Shown here: one piece after another, positions 1 through 8,893 of the stretch
How the letters are laid out: each line of letters opens with the position of its first letter
Numbering within the stretch: position 1 is the stretch's first letter
DNA from: JASHPR01 sp963844655
Lineage (GTDB): Bacteria > Actinomycetota > Actinomycetes > Streptosporangiales > Streptosporangiaceae
Reading direction: 5' to 3'
Assembly (NCBI GenBank): GCA_963844655.1
Contig: CAWJPA010000007.1
Location: forward strand, 1 to 64,000
DNA: 64,000 nucleotides
Program-made: the position numbers and the translations under genes
Notes under the pieces: generated by a model
What the model was told of the DNA's origin: nothing
The model's input: only the letters and a program-made list of their open reading frames with translations
Databases searched by the model: none

Positions 1-2
1 TC

Positions 3-641
3 CGGACCTGCCGCGAGCTGGCCGCGGCCGGACTGGTCGTGGGGACGTCAGGCAACGTGAGCGTCCGGGCCGGGGACCTGATCGCGGTCTCGCCCAGCGG
101 GCTGGACTACGCCGACCTGACCGCCGGGCTCGTCGGCGTGCACCGGCTGGACGGCACCCCGGTCGAGGCCCCGCTTCGCCCCACCAGCGAGATGCCCCTG
201 CACCTGGCGGTCTACGCCGCCACCGGGACCGCGGCCATCGTGCACACCCACCCGGTGGCCGCGACCGCCCTGTCCACCCTGACCGCCGAACTCCCGGCCA
301 TCCACTACCAGGTGGCCATGTTCGGCGGCCCGGTGCCGGTCGCGCCGTACGCCACCTACGGGAGCGAGCAGCTGGCCCGTAACGTGGCCGCGGCGCTCAG
401 CGACCGGACCGCGTGCCTGATGGCCAACCACGGGGCCCTGACCACCGGCGCCGACCTGAGGTCGGCCCTGACCGGGACCCGCTACCTGGAATGGCTCTGC
501 GAGGTCTACCTGCGGGCCCTGGCCGCGGGCCAGGCGAGCGGTCCGCGCCTGCTGCCGGCCGACGAGATCGCGCTCGTGGCCGGGCAGCTGGCGGGTTACG
601 GACAGCGGGTGCCGGACGGTAAGCCCAGCCGCAGCGGCTAG
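3..641 (+). CDS. Class II aldolase/adducin family protein (5' end outside window)
   Basis: Open from the left edge of the window, so the N-terminus is missing; the first visible internal start is GTG at 39, but the family motif GLVVGTSGNVSVR begins before it. Visible motifs are the GTSGN phosphate-binding loop, a SPSGLDY stretch, the zinc-ligand pair HTHP about 65 residues further on, and a third histidine in ANHGAL. This is the fuculose-phosphate aldolase/ribulose-phosphate epimerase fold, a cytosolic zinc enzyme that usually acts on sugar phosphates; substrate cannot be told from sequence. Its stop codon shares the bases CTAG with the stop of the convergent LysM gene. Family assignment is sure, exact function is not. 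Confidence 0.9.
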   Translation, partial: RTCRELAAAGLVVGTSGNVSVRAGDLIAVSPSGLDYADLTAGLVGVHRLDGTPVEAPLRPTSEMPLHLAVYAATGTAAIVHTHPVAATALSTLTAELPAIHYQVAMFGGPVPVAPYATYGSEQLARNVAAALSDRTACLMANHGALTTGADLRSALTGTRYLEWLCEVYLRALAAGQASGPRLLPADEIALVAGQLAGYGQRVPDGKPSRSG

Positions 642-1436
642 CAGCGCCCCGCGTAGGCGCCGCTGACGTACGTGGTCCACGGGTCCCAGTCGTGCCCGTC
701 GTCGGAGATGGCGATCGCGGCCTTGGCGTTCCCCATCGCGTTGAAGGTGGCCTTCGCCGGGCCGTGCGAGCCGTTGATCTGCCAGTAGCCGTAGTCGTTG
801 GTCGGGCTCAGCGCGTACTGGTTGCCGCCCGATTCGGCCATGGCGATCTCGGCGGCCATGAACGCCTCGCCGTGCGAGCCGCCGGCCGCCTCCCACAGGG
901 CCTCAAGGCCGGAGCAGCTGAGCGTGCCGCTCAGGTGGGTGACCGAGGAGGTCAGCGTGGTCGGAGTCTTGGCGTGCTTGGGCGCGTAGGACGCGGCGTT
1001 GGCGGGCGGGTCGGTCGGGACCTTCAGCACCTCGCCGACGTAGATGCTGTTGGGGTCGTGGACCACGGAGGAGTTCACGTGGTACAGCCAGGTCCAGTCC
1101 GCCGAGTTGCCGTAGAAGCGCTGCGCGATGGAGGACAGCGTGTCACCGGAGCGGACGGTGTAGGTGCGGGTGGCCGGCTGGTCGTGCCGGACCGCGGCGT
1201 CGGTGTGTACCTGCCCGGCGACCGTCGTGGTCGTTGGCCGAAAGGCTGGTGGCCTGGGCCGAAAGGCTGACCGCGGCCTGCGCCTGCGGGGCCGTGGCGA
1301 CCAGCGCGCCGGCGATGGCCACCGCGGGGGCGGCCTTGGTGGCGACCTCGGCCACCTTCTCGACTTGCGAAGGTTGGGTGTGCCTGCCCGTGCGCCGGAT
1401 CTTCGTCGGGCGGCGGTGCGAGTGCGCTGAATCCAC
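638..1436 (-). pseudogene. Secreted LysM/transglycosylase-like (Rpf-type) protein, frameshifted
   Basis: The start is taken as GTG at 1436 because GGGGAG lies 4 nt upstream. The N-terminal part has a basic stretch and an Ala-rich signal-like segment ending ATAPQAQA. The reading frame must change near 1220-1240 to continue into a LysM domain (TYTVRSGDTLSSIAQRFYG) and then a C-terminal lytic-transglycosylase-like domain (MAESGGNQYALSPTNDYGYWQ) ending in Cys. LysM binds peptidoglycan; the second domain resembles resuscitation-promoting or transglycosylase-like cell-wall enzymes. All domains are present and well conserved across two frames, so this is either a single-base assembly error or a very recent mutation. 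It converges on the aldolase gene, sharing CTAG at the stops. Confidence 0.75.
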
Positions 1437-1440
1437 AGAA

Positions 1441-1612
1441 CTCCCCAAGTAGTTTCCGTACCCGCCTACCCGTCCCGCGGGAGGGCCTGTCGGCGAGCCT
1501 GTCACTGCCTGTGATGCTGAGGCTTATATTCGCTATCCGGCGGTCTGTGCCGTCTGCGGAAGCATGGCAGCAACGAACTTGGCCTCGCAGGCAATTCGAG
1601 TTATTTCTGTAA
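1441..1612 (-). promoter_or_regulatory. Leader of the LysM gene, possible ydaO-like (c-di-AMP) riboswitch
   Basis: About 170 nt of leader precede the LysM/Rpf-type gene. Read on the minus strand, its distal part contains GACGGGTAGGCGGGTACGG followed by the ribosome-binding site. This resembles the 3' portion of actinobacterial ydaO riboswitches, which commonly control Rpf and NlpC/P60 cell-wall genes. I could not identify all the conserved helices, so this is a context-driven suggestion. Confidence 0.25.
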
Positions 1613-1619
1613 CGCATCT

Positions 1620-2147
1620 GTGATCTTGGCTGAGCAACCCGGCTGGGCCTGGGATACTTCCGGGGTGACCGATCACGGCCTGAGGTACTTCGATGATTAC
1701 CTGCCGGGGGCTTCCTACGACTGCGGAAGCGTCAGCGTCAGCGAAGCTGAGATCATCTCCTTCGCCATCCAGTTCGATCCGCAGCCCTTCCACGTCGATC
1801 CCGGGGCGGCGGCCCGCGGGCCGTTCGGCGGGCTGATCGCCAGCGGCTGGCACACGGCCGCCCTGGTCATGCGGCAACTCGTGGATCACTACCTGTCGGC
1901 CGAGGCGAGCCTGGGCAGCCCGGGGCTTGACGAGATGCGCTGGCCCTATCCGGTCCGCCCGGGGGACACGCTCCGTGTCCGGGCTACCGCGGTGGAGGCG
2001 CGCCGGTCGCTGAGCAAGCCGGACCGCGGCATCCTGAAGACCGTGATCGAGGCGGTCAATCAGGACGGCCGGACGGTCATGCGGGCCATGGCGACCAACT
2101 TCCTCCGCGTTCGCCCAGACCCGGACAGCCCAGACCCGGACAACTGA
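1620..2147 (+). CDS. MaoC-like dehydratase/enoyl-CoA hydratase
   Basis: Hot-dog fold protein of the MaoC family, expected to hydrate enoyl-CoA-type thioesters in the cytosol. Recognisable are the FDPQPFHVD motif with the catalytic Asp/His of the R-hydratase signature, the following GPFGGLIASGWHTAAL helix, and the RPGDTLRVRATAVEARRS strand. The 175-residue form begins at GTG 1620; GTG at 1665 is an equally possible start and puts the family homology close to the N-terminus. The gene stands alone between the LysM leader and an unknown gene that starts 13 nt after its stop. Confidence 0.85.
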   Translation: MILAEQPGWAWDTSGVTDHGLRYFDDYLPGASYDCGSVSVSEAEIISFAIQFDPQPFHVDPGAAARGPFGGLIASGWHTAALVMRQLVDHYLSAEASLGSPGLDEMRWPYPVRPGDTLRVRATAVEARRSLSKPDRGILKTVIEAVNQDGRTVMRAMATNFLRVRPDPDSPDPDN

Positions 2148-2160
2148 GATAGTGGGGACC

Positions 2161-2841
2161 ATGCTGTACGCCTTCGGTTTCGAACGGGTCGGCGTCGTAG
2201 TCGGCGACCTGTACCACGTGGATCCCCGGCCGGCCAAGGGGCAGGAGGGCGCCGAACACGGCGTCCGGGTCGAGCTCCGGGTCCTGCAGCGCGGCGCGCT
2301 GAAGGGGTCGATCTACTCGGCCCAGCCCATCGAGGTCGGCCAGCCCATCTGGCGAGCCGACCTGCTGGAGGCGGTCGACGGGCGCCCGGGCAGCTTCGAC
2401 CGCACCCACCATCACCCGGTGTTCCGCGACTGGGATCCGACCAGCCGGGTCTTCGTCCGCGAGCTGTCCGCCGACCCGCTCGGCTGGCTGGGCGAGCAGC
2501 TGGCCGACCTGGACGGCCTGCTGGCCGCGGCCGGCTTCCCGCCCGAGACGGCCGGCCCGGACGACGCGGACCGCCTGCGGGGCGTCGCCCCCGAGATCGT
2601 GGACGCCGCCCGCCGGCTGCTGGACCAGGTACGGGCAGGCGAACTGGGCACCGCCCCCGCACGACCAGGCCCCGCACGACCAGGCCCCGCACGACCAGGC
2701 CCCGCACGACGGGCCCCGGCCAGGCGGCTGGCATCCGCGCCGGCTGGCTCTAGGATCTGGCGGGACAGTGTCCTCCCGTGGGAGGTAGCAACTTGCGCCG
2801 AGCCGAGCTCGTGGCCGCGGCCGCCGACGCCGACCCGGTGA
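2161..2841 (+). CDS. Uncharacterised protein with Pro-Ala-Arg-Pro-Gly repeat tail
   Basis: I do not recognise the family. The first 160 or so residues look like a genuine globular domain (acidic, with VGDLYHVDPRPAKG and a THHHPVF stretch). Three exact copies and a partial fourth copy of a 15-bp repeat then encode PARPG units. Beyond the repeat the frame runs 49 nt into the next gene in an unlikely composition, so the true end may lie earlier: a neighbouring frame meets TAG near 2753, and a shift in or near the repeat would restore it. ATG 2161 is chosen over GTG 2152 because homology-like sequence begins there. Confidence 0.55.
   Translation: MLYAFGFERVGVVVGDLYHVDPRPAKGQEGAEHGVRVELRVLQRGALKGSIYSAQPIEVGQPIWRADLLEAVDGRPGSFDRTHHHPVFRDWDPTSRVFVRELSADPLGWLGEQLADLDGLLAAAGFPPETAGPDDADRLRGVAPEIVDAARRLLDQVRAGELGTAPARPGPARPGPARPGPARRAPARRLASAPAGSRIWRDSVLPWEVATCAEPSSWPRPPTPTR
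2656..2715 (+). repeat. 15-bp tandem repeat (3 exact copies plus a partial one)
   Basis: The unit is cccgcacgaccaggc, repeated head to tail at 2656, 2671 and 2686; the fourth copy from 2701 diverges after ten bases. It lies inside coding sequence and, being a multiple of three, gains and losses keep the frame. Confidence 0.95.
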
Positions 2842-3838
2842 CGCGGCTGGTGCTCGGCTGGCTGTCCGCGAAGCGGTCGGAGAACACCCGGGCCGCCTAC
2901 GCCCGGGACATCGGGATCATCCGGGGGCGCCGCGCCAGCCGCGCGCCGTCCTGGCTCGCCTGGTGCCAGGCCCAGGGCGTGCACCCGGTCACCGGCGTTA
3001 CCGGGCTGCACGTGGCCCGGTACGCGCGGCGGCTGGAGGTCGTGGGGCTGTCCCCGGCCAGCGCGGCCCGCAAGCTGGCCGCCGTATCCGGGTGGTACGC
3101 CTGGCTGGTCCGGCGCGGGCACCTCGGCGCCAGCCCGGCCGCCGGTATCGCGCGGCCCAGGCGGCCGGCCGGCGATCCGCCGGCCACGCCGCGGCTGACC
3201 CGGGACCAGGCCCTGGCGCTGATGCACGCGGCCGACACCGCGTCCGGTCCGCAGCGGGCCCGTACCGCGGCGCTGGTGGCGGTCCTGCTGTTCACCGGGG
3301 CCCGGGTCGGCGAGCTCATCGGGGCCGACGCGGCGGACCTCGGCACCGACCAGCGGCGCCGGGTGCTGTGGGTCACCCGCAACCAGGAGCGGCACGGCCT
3401 CCCGCTGCCCCCGGCCGCCGCCGCCCGGCTCGACGCCTACCTGGCGAGCCGCAAAGCACGCCGAACCGGGCCGCTGTTCGCCACCAGCACCGGCGGACGG
3501 CTGTTCCAGGCCGACGTGTGGCGGGTCGTGCGCCGCCTCGCGGCCCGGGCCGGCCTCCCCGCCGACCTGGCCGGGCACCTCGGACCGCACGCCATGCGGC
3601 GCTCGTTCGCCACCTTGTACCTGGACGCTGGCGGATCGCTCCGCGACCTGCAGAACGCCCTGGGTCACGCCGACCCGCGCGCCACCGGCCGCTACGACCG
3701 GGGCCCTGCCCTCGGTGACAGGGCCCTCGGTGACAGGGCCCTCGGTGACAGGGCCCTCGGTGACAGGCCCCCGGCGACCTGGTCGCCGCCTACCTGGCCG
3801 ACCCGGCTTCCGGTCGCGGCGCGACCCTGGGAGGCTGA
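2793..3838 (+). CDS. Tyrosine recombinase/integrase (Xer-like), C-terminus frameshifted
   Basis: Site-specific recombinase with an N-terminal SAM-like core-binding domain (about residues 15-110) and a C-terminal catalytic domain. All key residues are present: Arg171 (TGARVGEL), His266 and Arg269 (HAMRR), His292 (LGHAD) and the nucleophile Tyr301 (ATGRYDR). TTG at 2793 is the likely start because GGGAGG sits 7 nt upstream. After Tyr301 comes a 15-bp tandem repeat; a one-base change in the following C-run would restore a tail reading GDLVAAYLADPASGRG and stop at 3838. As written, the frame instead runs on into the next gene and fuses the two. No attachment site is visible beside it, so its role (chromosome resolution or element integration) is open. 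Confidence 0.8.
3708..3767 (+). repeat. 15-bp tandem repeat, four exact copies
   Basis: Unit gccctcggtgacagg at 3708, 3723, 3738 and 3753, encoding ALGDR repeats just after the recombinase catalytic Tyr. It ends in a C-run where the frame is lost. Confidence 0.95.
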
Positions 3839-3842
3839 GCAC

Positions 3843-4373
3843 GTGGCCAGTGACACGACGCGGCGGCTGATCCTGCTGCGGCACGCGAAGTCGGCCTGGC
3901 CGGACGTGCCCGACCTTGACCGGCCGCTGGCCAAGCGCGGCCGCCGGGACGCTCCCCGGATCGGCCGCTGGCTGCACGAGCACGGCTACCAGCCCGACGT
4001 GGTGGTGGTCTCGGCCGCGTGCCGGACCCGGCAGACCTGGGACCTGGTGGCCCCGGAGCTGGGCGGGTCGCCGGCCGTCCGGTTCGAGCCGCGCGCCTAC
4101 GCGGCCAGCGCCCTGACCCTGCTCTACCTGGCCCAGGAGCTGCCCGACCGGTACCGGACCGCGCTGCTCATCGCGCACAACCCGGGCCTCTCGGAGCTGG
4201 CCACCAGCCTGGCCGCCCCGCCGGAAAGCGACAGGGCCACCGACAACGGCCCCCGCCCCGGGATCAGCCTGCCCACCGCCGCCGTCGCCGTCCTGGAGTT
4301 CCCCGGCGACTGGCCCAGCTTGTCTCCCGGCCACGCCCGCCTGACCGCCCGCACCGCCCCCGCCGACCTCTAG
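3843..4373 (+). CDS. SixA-like histidine phosphatase family protein
   Basis: A 176-residue histidine-phosphatase-fold protein starting at GTG 3843, with GGGAGG 8 nt upstream, which argues for independent translation even though the frame is open into the recombinase. The catalytic signature is LILLRHAKSAWPD near the N-terminus (phosphorylated His in RHAK), with the second His in LLIAHNPGLSEL. SixA-type enzymes dephosphorylate phosphohistidine or small phosphate substrates in the cytosol; the target here is unknown. Confidence 0.85.
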   Translation: MASDTTRRLILLRHAKSAWPDVPDLDRPLAKRGRRDAPRIGRWLHEHGYQPDVVVVSAACRTRQTWDLVAPELGGSPAVRFEPRAYAASALTLLYLAQELPDRYRTALLIAHNPGLSELATSLAAPPESDRATDNGPRPGISLPTAAVAVLEFPGDWPSLSPGHARLTARTAPADL

Positions 4374-4385
4374 ACGGGGCGAGCC

Positions 4386-6936
4386 TCACTCAATCGGCTG
4401 CCTGGCGATCAGCGGCGGCTCGCGGCCGGCCAGCAGCCAGCCGCCGGCCGCGGCGACCAGCGGCAGCCCGACCAGCAGGATCAGCACGTCAGTCAGCGGC
4501 ACGTCGCCGAACATGGCGGACAGGCTGCCGTGCGCCCAGGCCAGACCGGCGATCACCGCGCCGGCCATGCCGAGGATCGCGCCGAGCAGGCCCAGTGCGG
4601 CCGCGGTCGCCGCGGTGATCATCCGCCGGGTCGCGCCGCTGGCGCCGGCCGCGGTGAGCGTGCGCAGGTCCCGCGCGGTCTCGCTGCGGATCAGGCCGAC
4701 GGAGGCGGCCAGCACGCCGAGCGCGATCACGATGCCCAGCGCGGTGGCGCCGTCGGCGAACTCGCCGGCATCCGGGTTATCGGACTTGGTCTCGATCGTC
4801 ACCCCGTAGGCGAGCGCGAGTCGCTTGGCCGCGTTGATCTGCGTGGCGGTGAGCGGGGCCGGTGCCTGGATCAGCCAGCCGTTCAGGCTGGGCTGCAGGT
4901 GGTACTTGCTCACCGCGTACTCGGTGATCACCGTGTTCGGCGCGGAGGTGCCGCCGGGCAGGTTGCTGACCGTCTGTATCGCGGGGCTGGCCAGGCAGTC
5001 GTTGCTCAGCGTGCAGGGCGGACCGCCGTCAGCACCGGGTGGCGGGGTGGCCTGGCATGTGAGTGCACGAACCTGCGGTGCCCCAGAGCATCTCCATGTG
5101 CGGCAGGCCCGCCAGCCCTGGCCGCATGGTGAGGAAGTCGGTGCCGGGAGCGATCTGGCTGGCCTTGATCCCGTACGTGGCGAGCAACTGCGGGGTGGCC
5201 ACGTACACGGCGCCGGTGAAATTGGACGGACCGTGTGCCTGCGCGCCCACCTGGTGCAGCCAGCCCGCGGATTCCAGCGGCACCGCGGACCGCGCGTGCA
5301 GGCTGGCGGCGAGGCTGCCCACCTGCCCGCCCAGGCGGGCGGCCTGGGCGTTGCTGAGCTGCGTCATCAGGCCGGGCGCCGGGCTCTGCTGGGTGTAGAT
5401 GATCAGCTGGCTGCTGGACAGGTTGGGGCCGATCCAGTCGAGCGGATTGTCGAACTTGATGCTGGCGACGATGCAGATCCCCATGGCCAGGAACACGGCG
5501 AACGTGGTCGCCGCCAGCGCGGCACCGGACCGGGCGCGGTAGCGGACCAGGTCGCGCAGCGCGATCCGGATCGCGACCGGCAGCCGAGGGCCCGCCCGGC
5601 GGCCAGCACGCTGATGGCCAGCGGGGCGAGCAGGACGATGCCGACGATCGTGGCGACCAGGCCAGCCAGCAGGAGCGGCCCGTGCTTGGAACTGCCCTGG
5701 CACCCCGGCCAGGCCGCCGGCGAACGCCAGGCACGCGAGGCCGACCGCGAACACGATGACGCCGGGCAGGGCGGAGCGGTGCACCGGCTTCGGCGGCGCG
5801 GGGCGGCCGGACAGCGCGGCCACCACCGGCACCGCGGCCATCGTCTTAGCCGGGCGGCGGGACGCCAGCACCGACGTCGCGATCGCGAACACGACCCCGA
5901 TGCCGAACGCCCACCACGGCAGGTTCGCCGCGTCGACCACGTGGCCGGTGGCCTGCTGCAGCGTCGGCACGTAGGCGAACCAGGCGGCGAAGCCGAGCAC
6001 CGCCCCGGCCAGCGCGGCGGCCACGCCGACCACCAGGCCGTTGACGATCATGACCAGGCGGAGGTTGCGTTCGGTCGCGCCGATCGCGCTGAGCATGCCG
6101 AGGGCACGGAGCCTGCGCTGGGCCATCACCGAGAAGCCGGCCACCGACACCAGGCCGATGAACACCAGGCCGAGTACCTCCACCACCAGGATGACCGTCG
6201 CCGGCGAGAGCCCGCCCGCGAAAGCGTGGGGACGTGACACGTCGCCGCCGCCGGGATACCGGGCAGCGTCGCGTTGCCGTTGCTGATCGCCTGCTGGACG
6301 GCGGGGGAGCCGAGCAGCATGGTCACCTGGCTGGGGTGCGGGACCTGGCCGGGGGCGACCAGCGCGAACTCGTCCGGCCAGGTTGCTCGGGTCTTGCACG
6401 ATGCCGGTCACCCGCCAGGTCGTGCCGGCGGCCTGCCAGGTGCCGCCCACGTGCGCGCCGTACAGGGTCGCCACCTGGCTGGTCAGCGCGACCTGGCCGG
6501 GGCCGGCCGGGTAGGTGCCGCTGACCAGGCTAAGCAGCGGAGAGTTGTAGTGCCCGTGCGGATTCTCGGCGCGGAGCTGCACAGGCTGGGTGGTGCCAGT
6601 AGCGATGTCCTGATTCTCAATGACATCTGCCGGACCCCAGCGGCCCTCGATGGTGGCGATGTCGGCGGCCAGGTGCGGGTCGGTGCCGGGCAGCGTGACC
6701 TGCGCGGCAGCAGTGCCGAACGTGGCGTAGTTCGGGTTGGGGAGCTGCACGTTCGTGACGACGCTGGCGCCCCAGATCGTCGCCGCGACCGCCACGGTGA
6801 GCAGGCCGAGCACGAGCAGCTGCTGGCGCCATTCGCGGCGGAACAGCCGCCAGCCCCAGCGGACCACCGCCCGGCGGGCGACGATGCCGCCCGCGCCTCC
6901 GGCCAGGTCGGGGGGTTCGCGCAGCGCGATGCTCAC
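4386..6936 (-). pseudogene. MacB/FtsX-type ABC transporter permease, multiply frameshifted
   Basis: Start GTG 6936 overlaps the stop of the upstream ATPase gene (GTGA). A full-length permease can be read only by changing frame near 6385, 6225, 5705, 5590 and 5050. The pieces in order are: an N-terminal membrane segment (LLVLGLLTVAVAATIWG), an extracytoplasmic MacB-like domain, a four-helix FtsX domain (VILVVEVLGLVFIGL, then the RALGMLSAIGATERN loop), a second extracytoplasmic domain and a final FtsX domain ending at 4386. Every piece is well conserved, so the damage is either recent decay or a run of indel errors in the assembly. If functional it would pair with the ATPase at 6933-7655. Confidence 0.8.
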
Positions 6937-7655
6937 CGGATCTCCCCAGGCGTGAGGAGGGATTCGGGGCCGGGCGGCCGGGTGGTCTGGCCGGTCACCC
7001 GCCCGTCGCGCAGGAATACCACGCGGTCGGCCCAGGCGGCCAGCTGCGCGTCGTGGGTCACCACCACCGCGGCCACGCCCCGCGTGCATGCCTCGTGCAG
7101 CAGCCGCATCACCTCGTCCGCGTTCACCGAGTCCAGGGCGCCGGACGGCTCGTCGGCCAGCAGCAGGCGGCGGTCCCCCACCACCGCGCGGGCGATGGCG
7201 ACCCGCTGCCGCTCGCCGCCGGACAGCTGATCGGGGAACCAGCCGGCCCGGTCAGCCACGCCGAGCGCTTCCAGCGCGGCCAGCCCGGCCGCGCGCGCCT
7301 TCGGCACCGCGACGCCGTCCAGTTCCAGCGGCAAGGCGGCGTTCTCGACGGCGGTCAGCCCGGGCAGCAGATTGAAATCCTGGAACACGTACCCGATCAC
7401 CCGGCGCCGCAGCCGGGCCTTGCGGCCCCGCGGCATCCCCGCCAGCGCCATGCCGCAGACCAGCACGTCCCCGCTGGTGGGTTCCTCCAGGCTCCCGGCG
7501 ATGGTCAGCAGCGTGGACTTGCCCGACCCGCTGGGCCCCATCACCGCCACCATCTCCCCGGCCTGCACCGACAGGTCCACCCCGCCCAGCGCGTGCACCG
7601 TGGCCGGCTCCTGACCGTAGGTCTTGGACACGCCGCGCAGCTGCAGCACGCTCAT
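6933..7655 (-). CDS. ABC transporter ATP-binding protein (LolD/MacB type)
   Basis: Complete nucleotide-binding domain of about 240 residues. Walker A is GPSGSGKST, the Q-loop is in GYVFQDFNLLPGLT, the ABC signature is LSGGERQRVAIARA, Walker B is LLLADEPSGALDS and the H-loop His is in VVTHD. This is the class that energises FtsX-type permeases that export peptides, lipoproteins or antibiotics. ATG 7655 gives the family-typical start; ATG 7697, which overlaps the stop of the padR-like gene (ATGA), would add 14 residues. It sits between a PadR regulator and the broken permease, and the three form one operon with overlapping or close ends. Confidence 0.9.
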   Translation of the reverse strand: MSVLQLRGVSKTYGQEPATVHALGGVDLSVQAGEMVAVMGPSGSGKSTLLTIAGSLEEPTSGDVLVCGMALAGMPRGRKARLRRRVIGYVFQDFNLLPGLTAVENAALPLELDGVAVPKARAAGLAALEALGVADRAGWFPDQLSGGERQRVAIARAVVGDRRLLLADEPSGALDSVNADEVMRLLHEACTRGVAAVVVTHDAQLAAWADRVVFLRDGRVTGQTTRPPGPESLLTPGEIR

Positions 7656-7693
7656 CGCCGCGCTCCCGCCTTCCCCGCCTGGTCCCGGCCGGC

Positions 7694-8278
7694 TCATCGC
7701 CGGGCTCCCAGCCGGCGAAGCTGCGGAACCGGAGCGGGGGCGGAGGCGGGCCGGGAAGGCTCGGCAGCGGCCCGCCTGAGCCGCGTATCGGCGGCATCCA
7801 GCCACCGGGTCACCGCGTCCAGCCGGAACAACTCGGCATCCACCACCAGCGCCAGGCCCAGATCATCCCGGGCCTCGCCCTCTTTCAGCCGCGTCCACTG
7901 CTGCATCAGCTCCAGCAGGTACAGGCGGTGCGCCTGGATCACCTCATGCGCGTCGGTACCGGGCACCCGCGCGGCCACCAGCACCTTCATCACCAGCTCG
8001 TCGCGGGGCGGGGAGGTCAGGTCCGGCGGCGTGCGCAGCCAGGCGGCCAGCGCCTCCTCACCGCGGGGCGTGATCCGGAACCGCTTCTGCGGCCCGTCTT
8101 GCCCGGTGCCGTCGGATTCGGCCAGCCCGTCACGTTCCAGCCGGCCCAGGGTCTTGTACACCTGACCCACGTTCAGCGGCCACACCTCACCGGTCCCGGC
8201 CTCGAATTCCTCCCGCAGCTGCAGCCCGTACTTGGGTCCTTCGGCCAGCAGCGCCAGGAGGACGTGCGGGACACTCAT
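7694..8278 (-). CDS. PadR family transcriptional regulator
   Basis: Winged-helix PadR N-terminus (HVLLALLAEGPKYGLQLREEF, then VYKTLGRLERDGLAE) followed by a helical C-terminal dimerisation domain and a Pro/Ala-rich tail; 194 residues, typical of the group. PadR proteins usually repress a neighbouring transporter and are released by a toxic ligand. It is the first gene of the PadR-ATPase-permease operon, and a 23-bp palindrome lies 22 nt upstream of its start, suggesting autoregulation. Confidence 0.9.
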   Translation of the reverse strand: MSVPHVLLALLAEGPKYGLQLREEFEAGTGEVWPLNVGQVYKTLGRLERDGLAESDGTGQDGPQKRFRITPRGEEALAAWLRTPPDLTSPPRDELVMKVLVAARVPGTDAHEVIQAHRLYLLELMQQWTRLKEGEARDDLGLALVVDAELFRLDAVTRWLDAADTRLRRAAAEPSRPASAPAPVPQLRRLGARR

Positions 8279-8299
8279 GACATCACCATGCCAAGCATC

Positions 8300-8322
8300 A
8301 TGCCGGGAATAATACCCGGCAT
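8300..8322. promoter_or_regulatory. Palindrome upstream of padR-like gene, candidate operator
   Basis: Perfect inverted repeat with 8-bp arms, ATGCCGGG and CCCGGCAT, separated by AATAATA. It lies 22-44 nt upstream of the ATG at 8278, where a PadR repressor would bind its own promoter. Confidence 0.6.
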
Positions 8323-8407
8323 ACTCGCCTCGGGCAAGGCGGGCTGTGCGCGGCGGGATGCGCGCACCCGAGCCACCCGATTACCAGGGCGCGCTCCGGG
8401 GCGCTCG

Positions 8408-8700
8408 TCAGCAGGTCATTCCCGGCTCGACGGCCGATGCCGCGGCGCCAACGCTGGATCGTGTCCGGGGTCCCCAGAGCCTTGCCACTTTCCGGCTTAC
8501 CCCCCGTAGCAGGCGAGCGCGCGGCGGCAGGGCCGGGTCGCCCAGCGAGGCAGCTTCAGGCGGCAGGCGCCGCCGTTGGAGGACGGCGGCCTGGTGGCGC
8601 AGGATCAGGATTTCCGCGGTGTTCCACCTCTCCTCACGCCGCGACCGCCGCAGCCACGCGGCGACCTCGTGATCAGGAGGCAGACGAACCGCAGGCACAT
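8408..8700 (-). mobile_element. Degenerate insertion-sequence transposase remnant (rve type)
   Basis: Read on the minus strand, one frame gives NTAEILILRHQAAVLQRR and, after a frame change near 8490, another gives TPDTIQRWRRGIGRR. Both are N-terminal hallmarks of actinobacterial transposases with a C-terminal integrase core. The catalytic part is absent and no terminal repeats were found, so this is a fossil fragment. The rest of 8323-8893 holds nothing else I can identify. Confidence 0.6.
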
Positions 8701-8893
8701 GACCGGTGATCATCACGGCCGGACGGCCGAGAGGCAACCCTGCTGGTCAGGGCCATGGACAACATTTTCGGCACGCACACACGGTCAACTCGCAGGAAAA
8801 CGTGTCTATACCCGCCGGGCAGGCCGGCTGGTCAAGAAGGCGTCCCGGCGGCAGGTGGCGGACATGCGATCGGCCATGACCTGGCCCCAGAGG

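Noticed and set aside
2412..4334. 640-residue minus-strand open frame
   Set aside because: Gly/Pro/Arg-rich shadow of the recombinase and phosphatase genes on the plus strand; no domain.
2778..4373. Single recombinase-phosphatase fusion protein
   Set aside because: A strong ribosome-binding site precedes GTG 3843 and the recombinase has a proper tail in another frame, so two genes are more likely.
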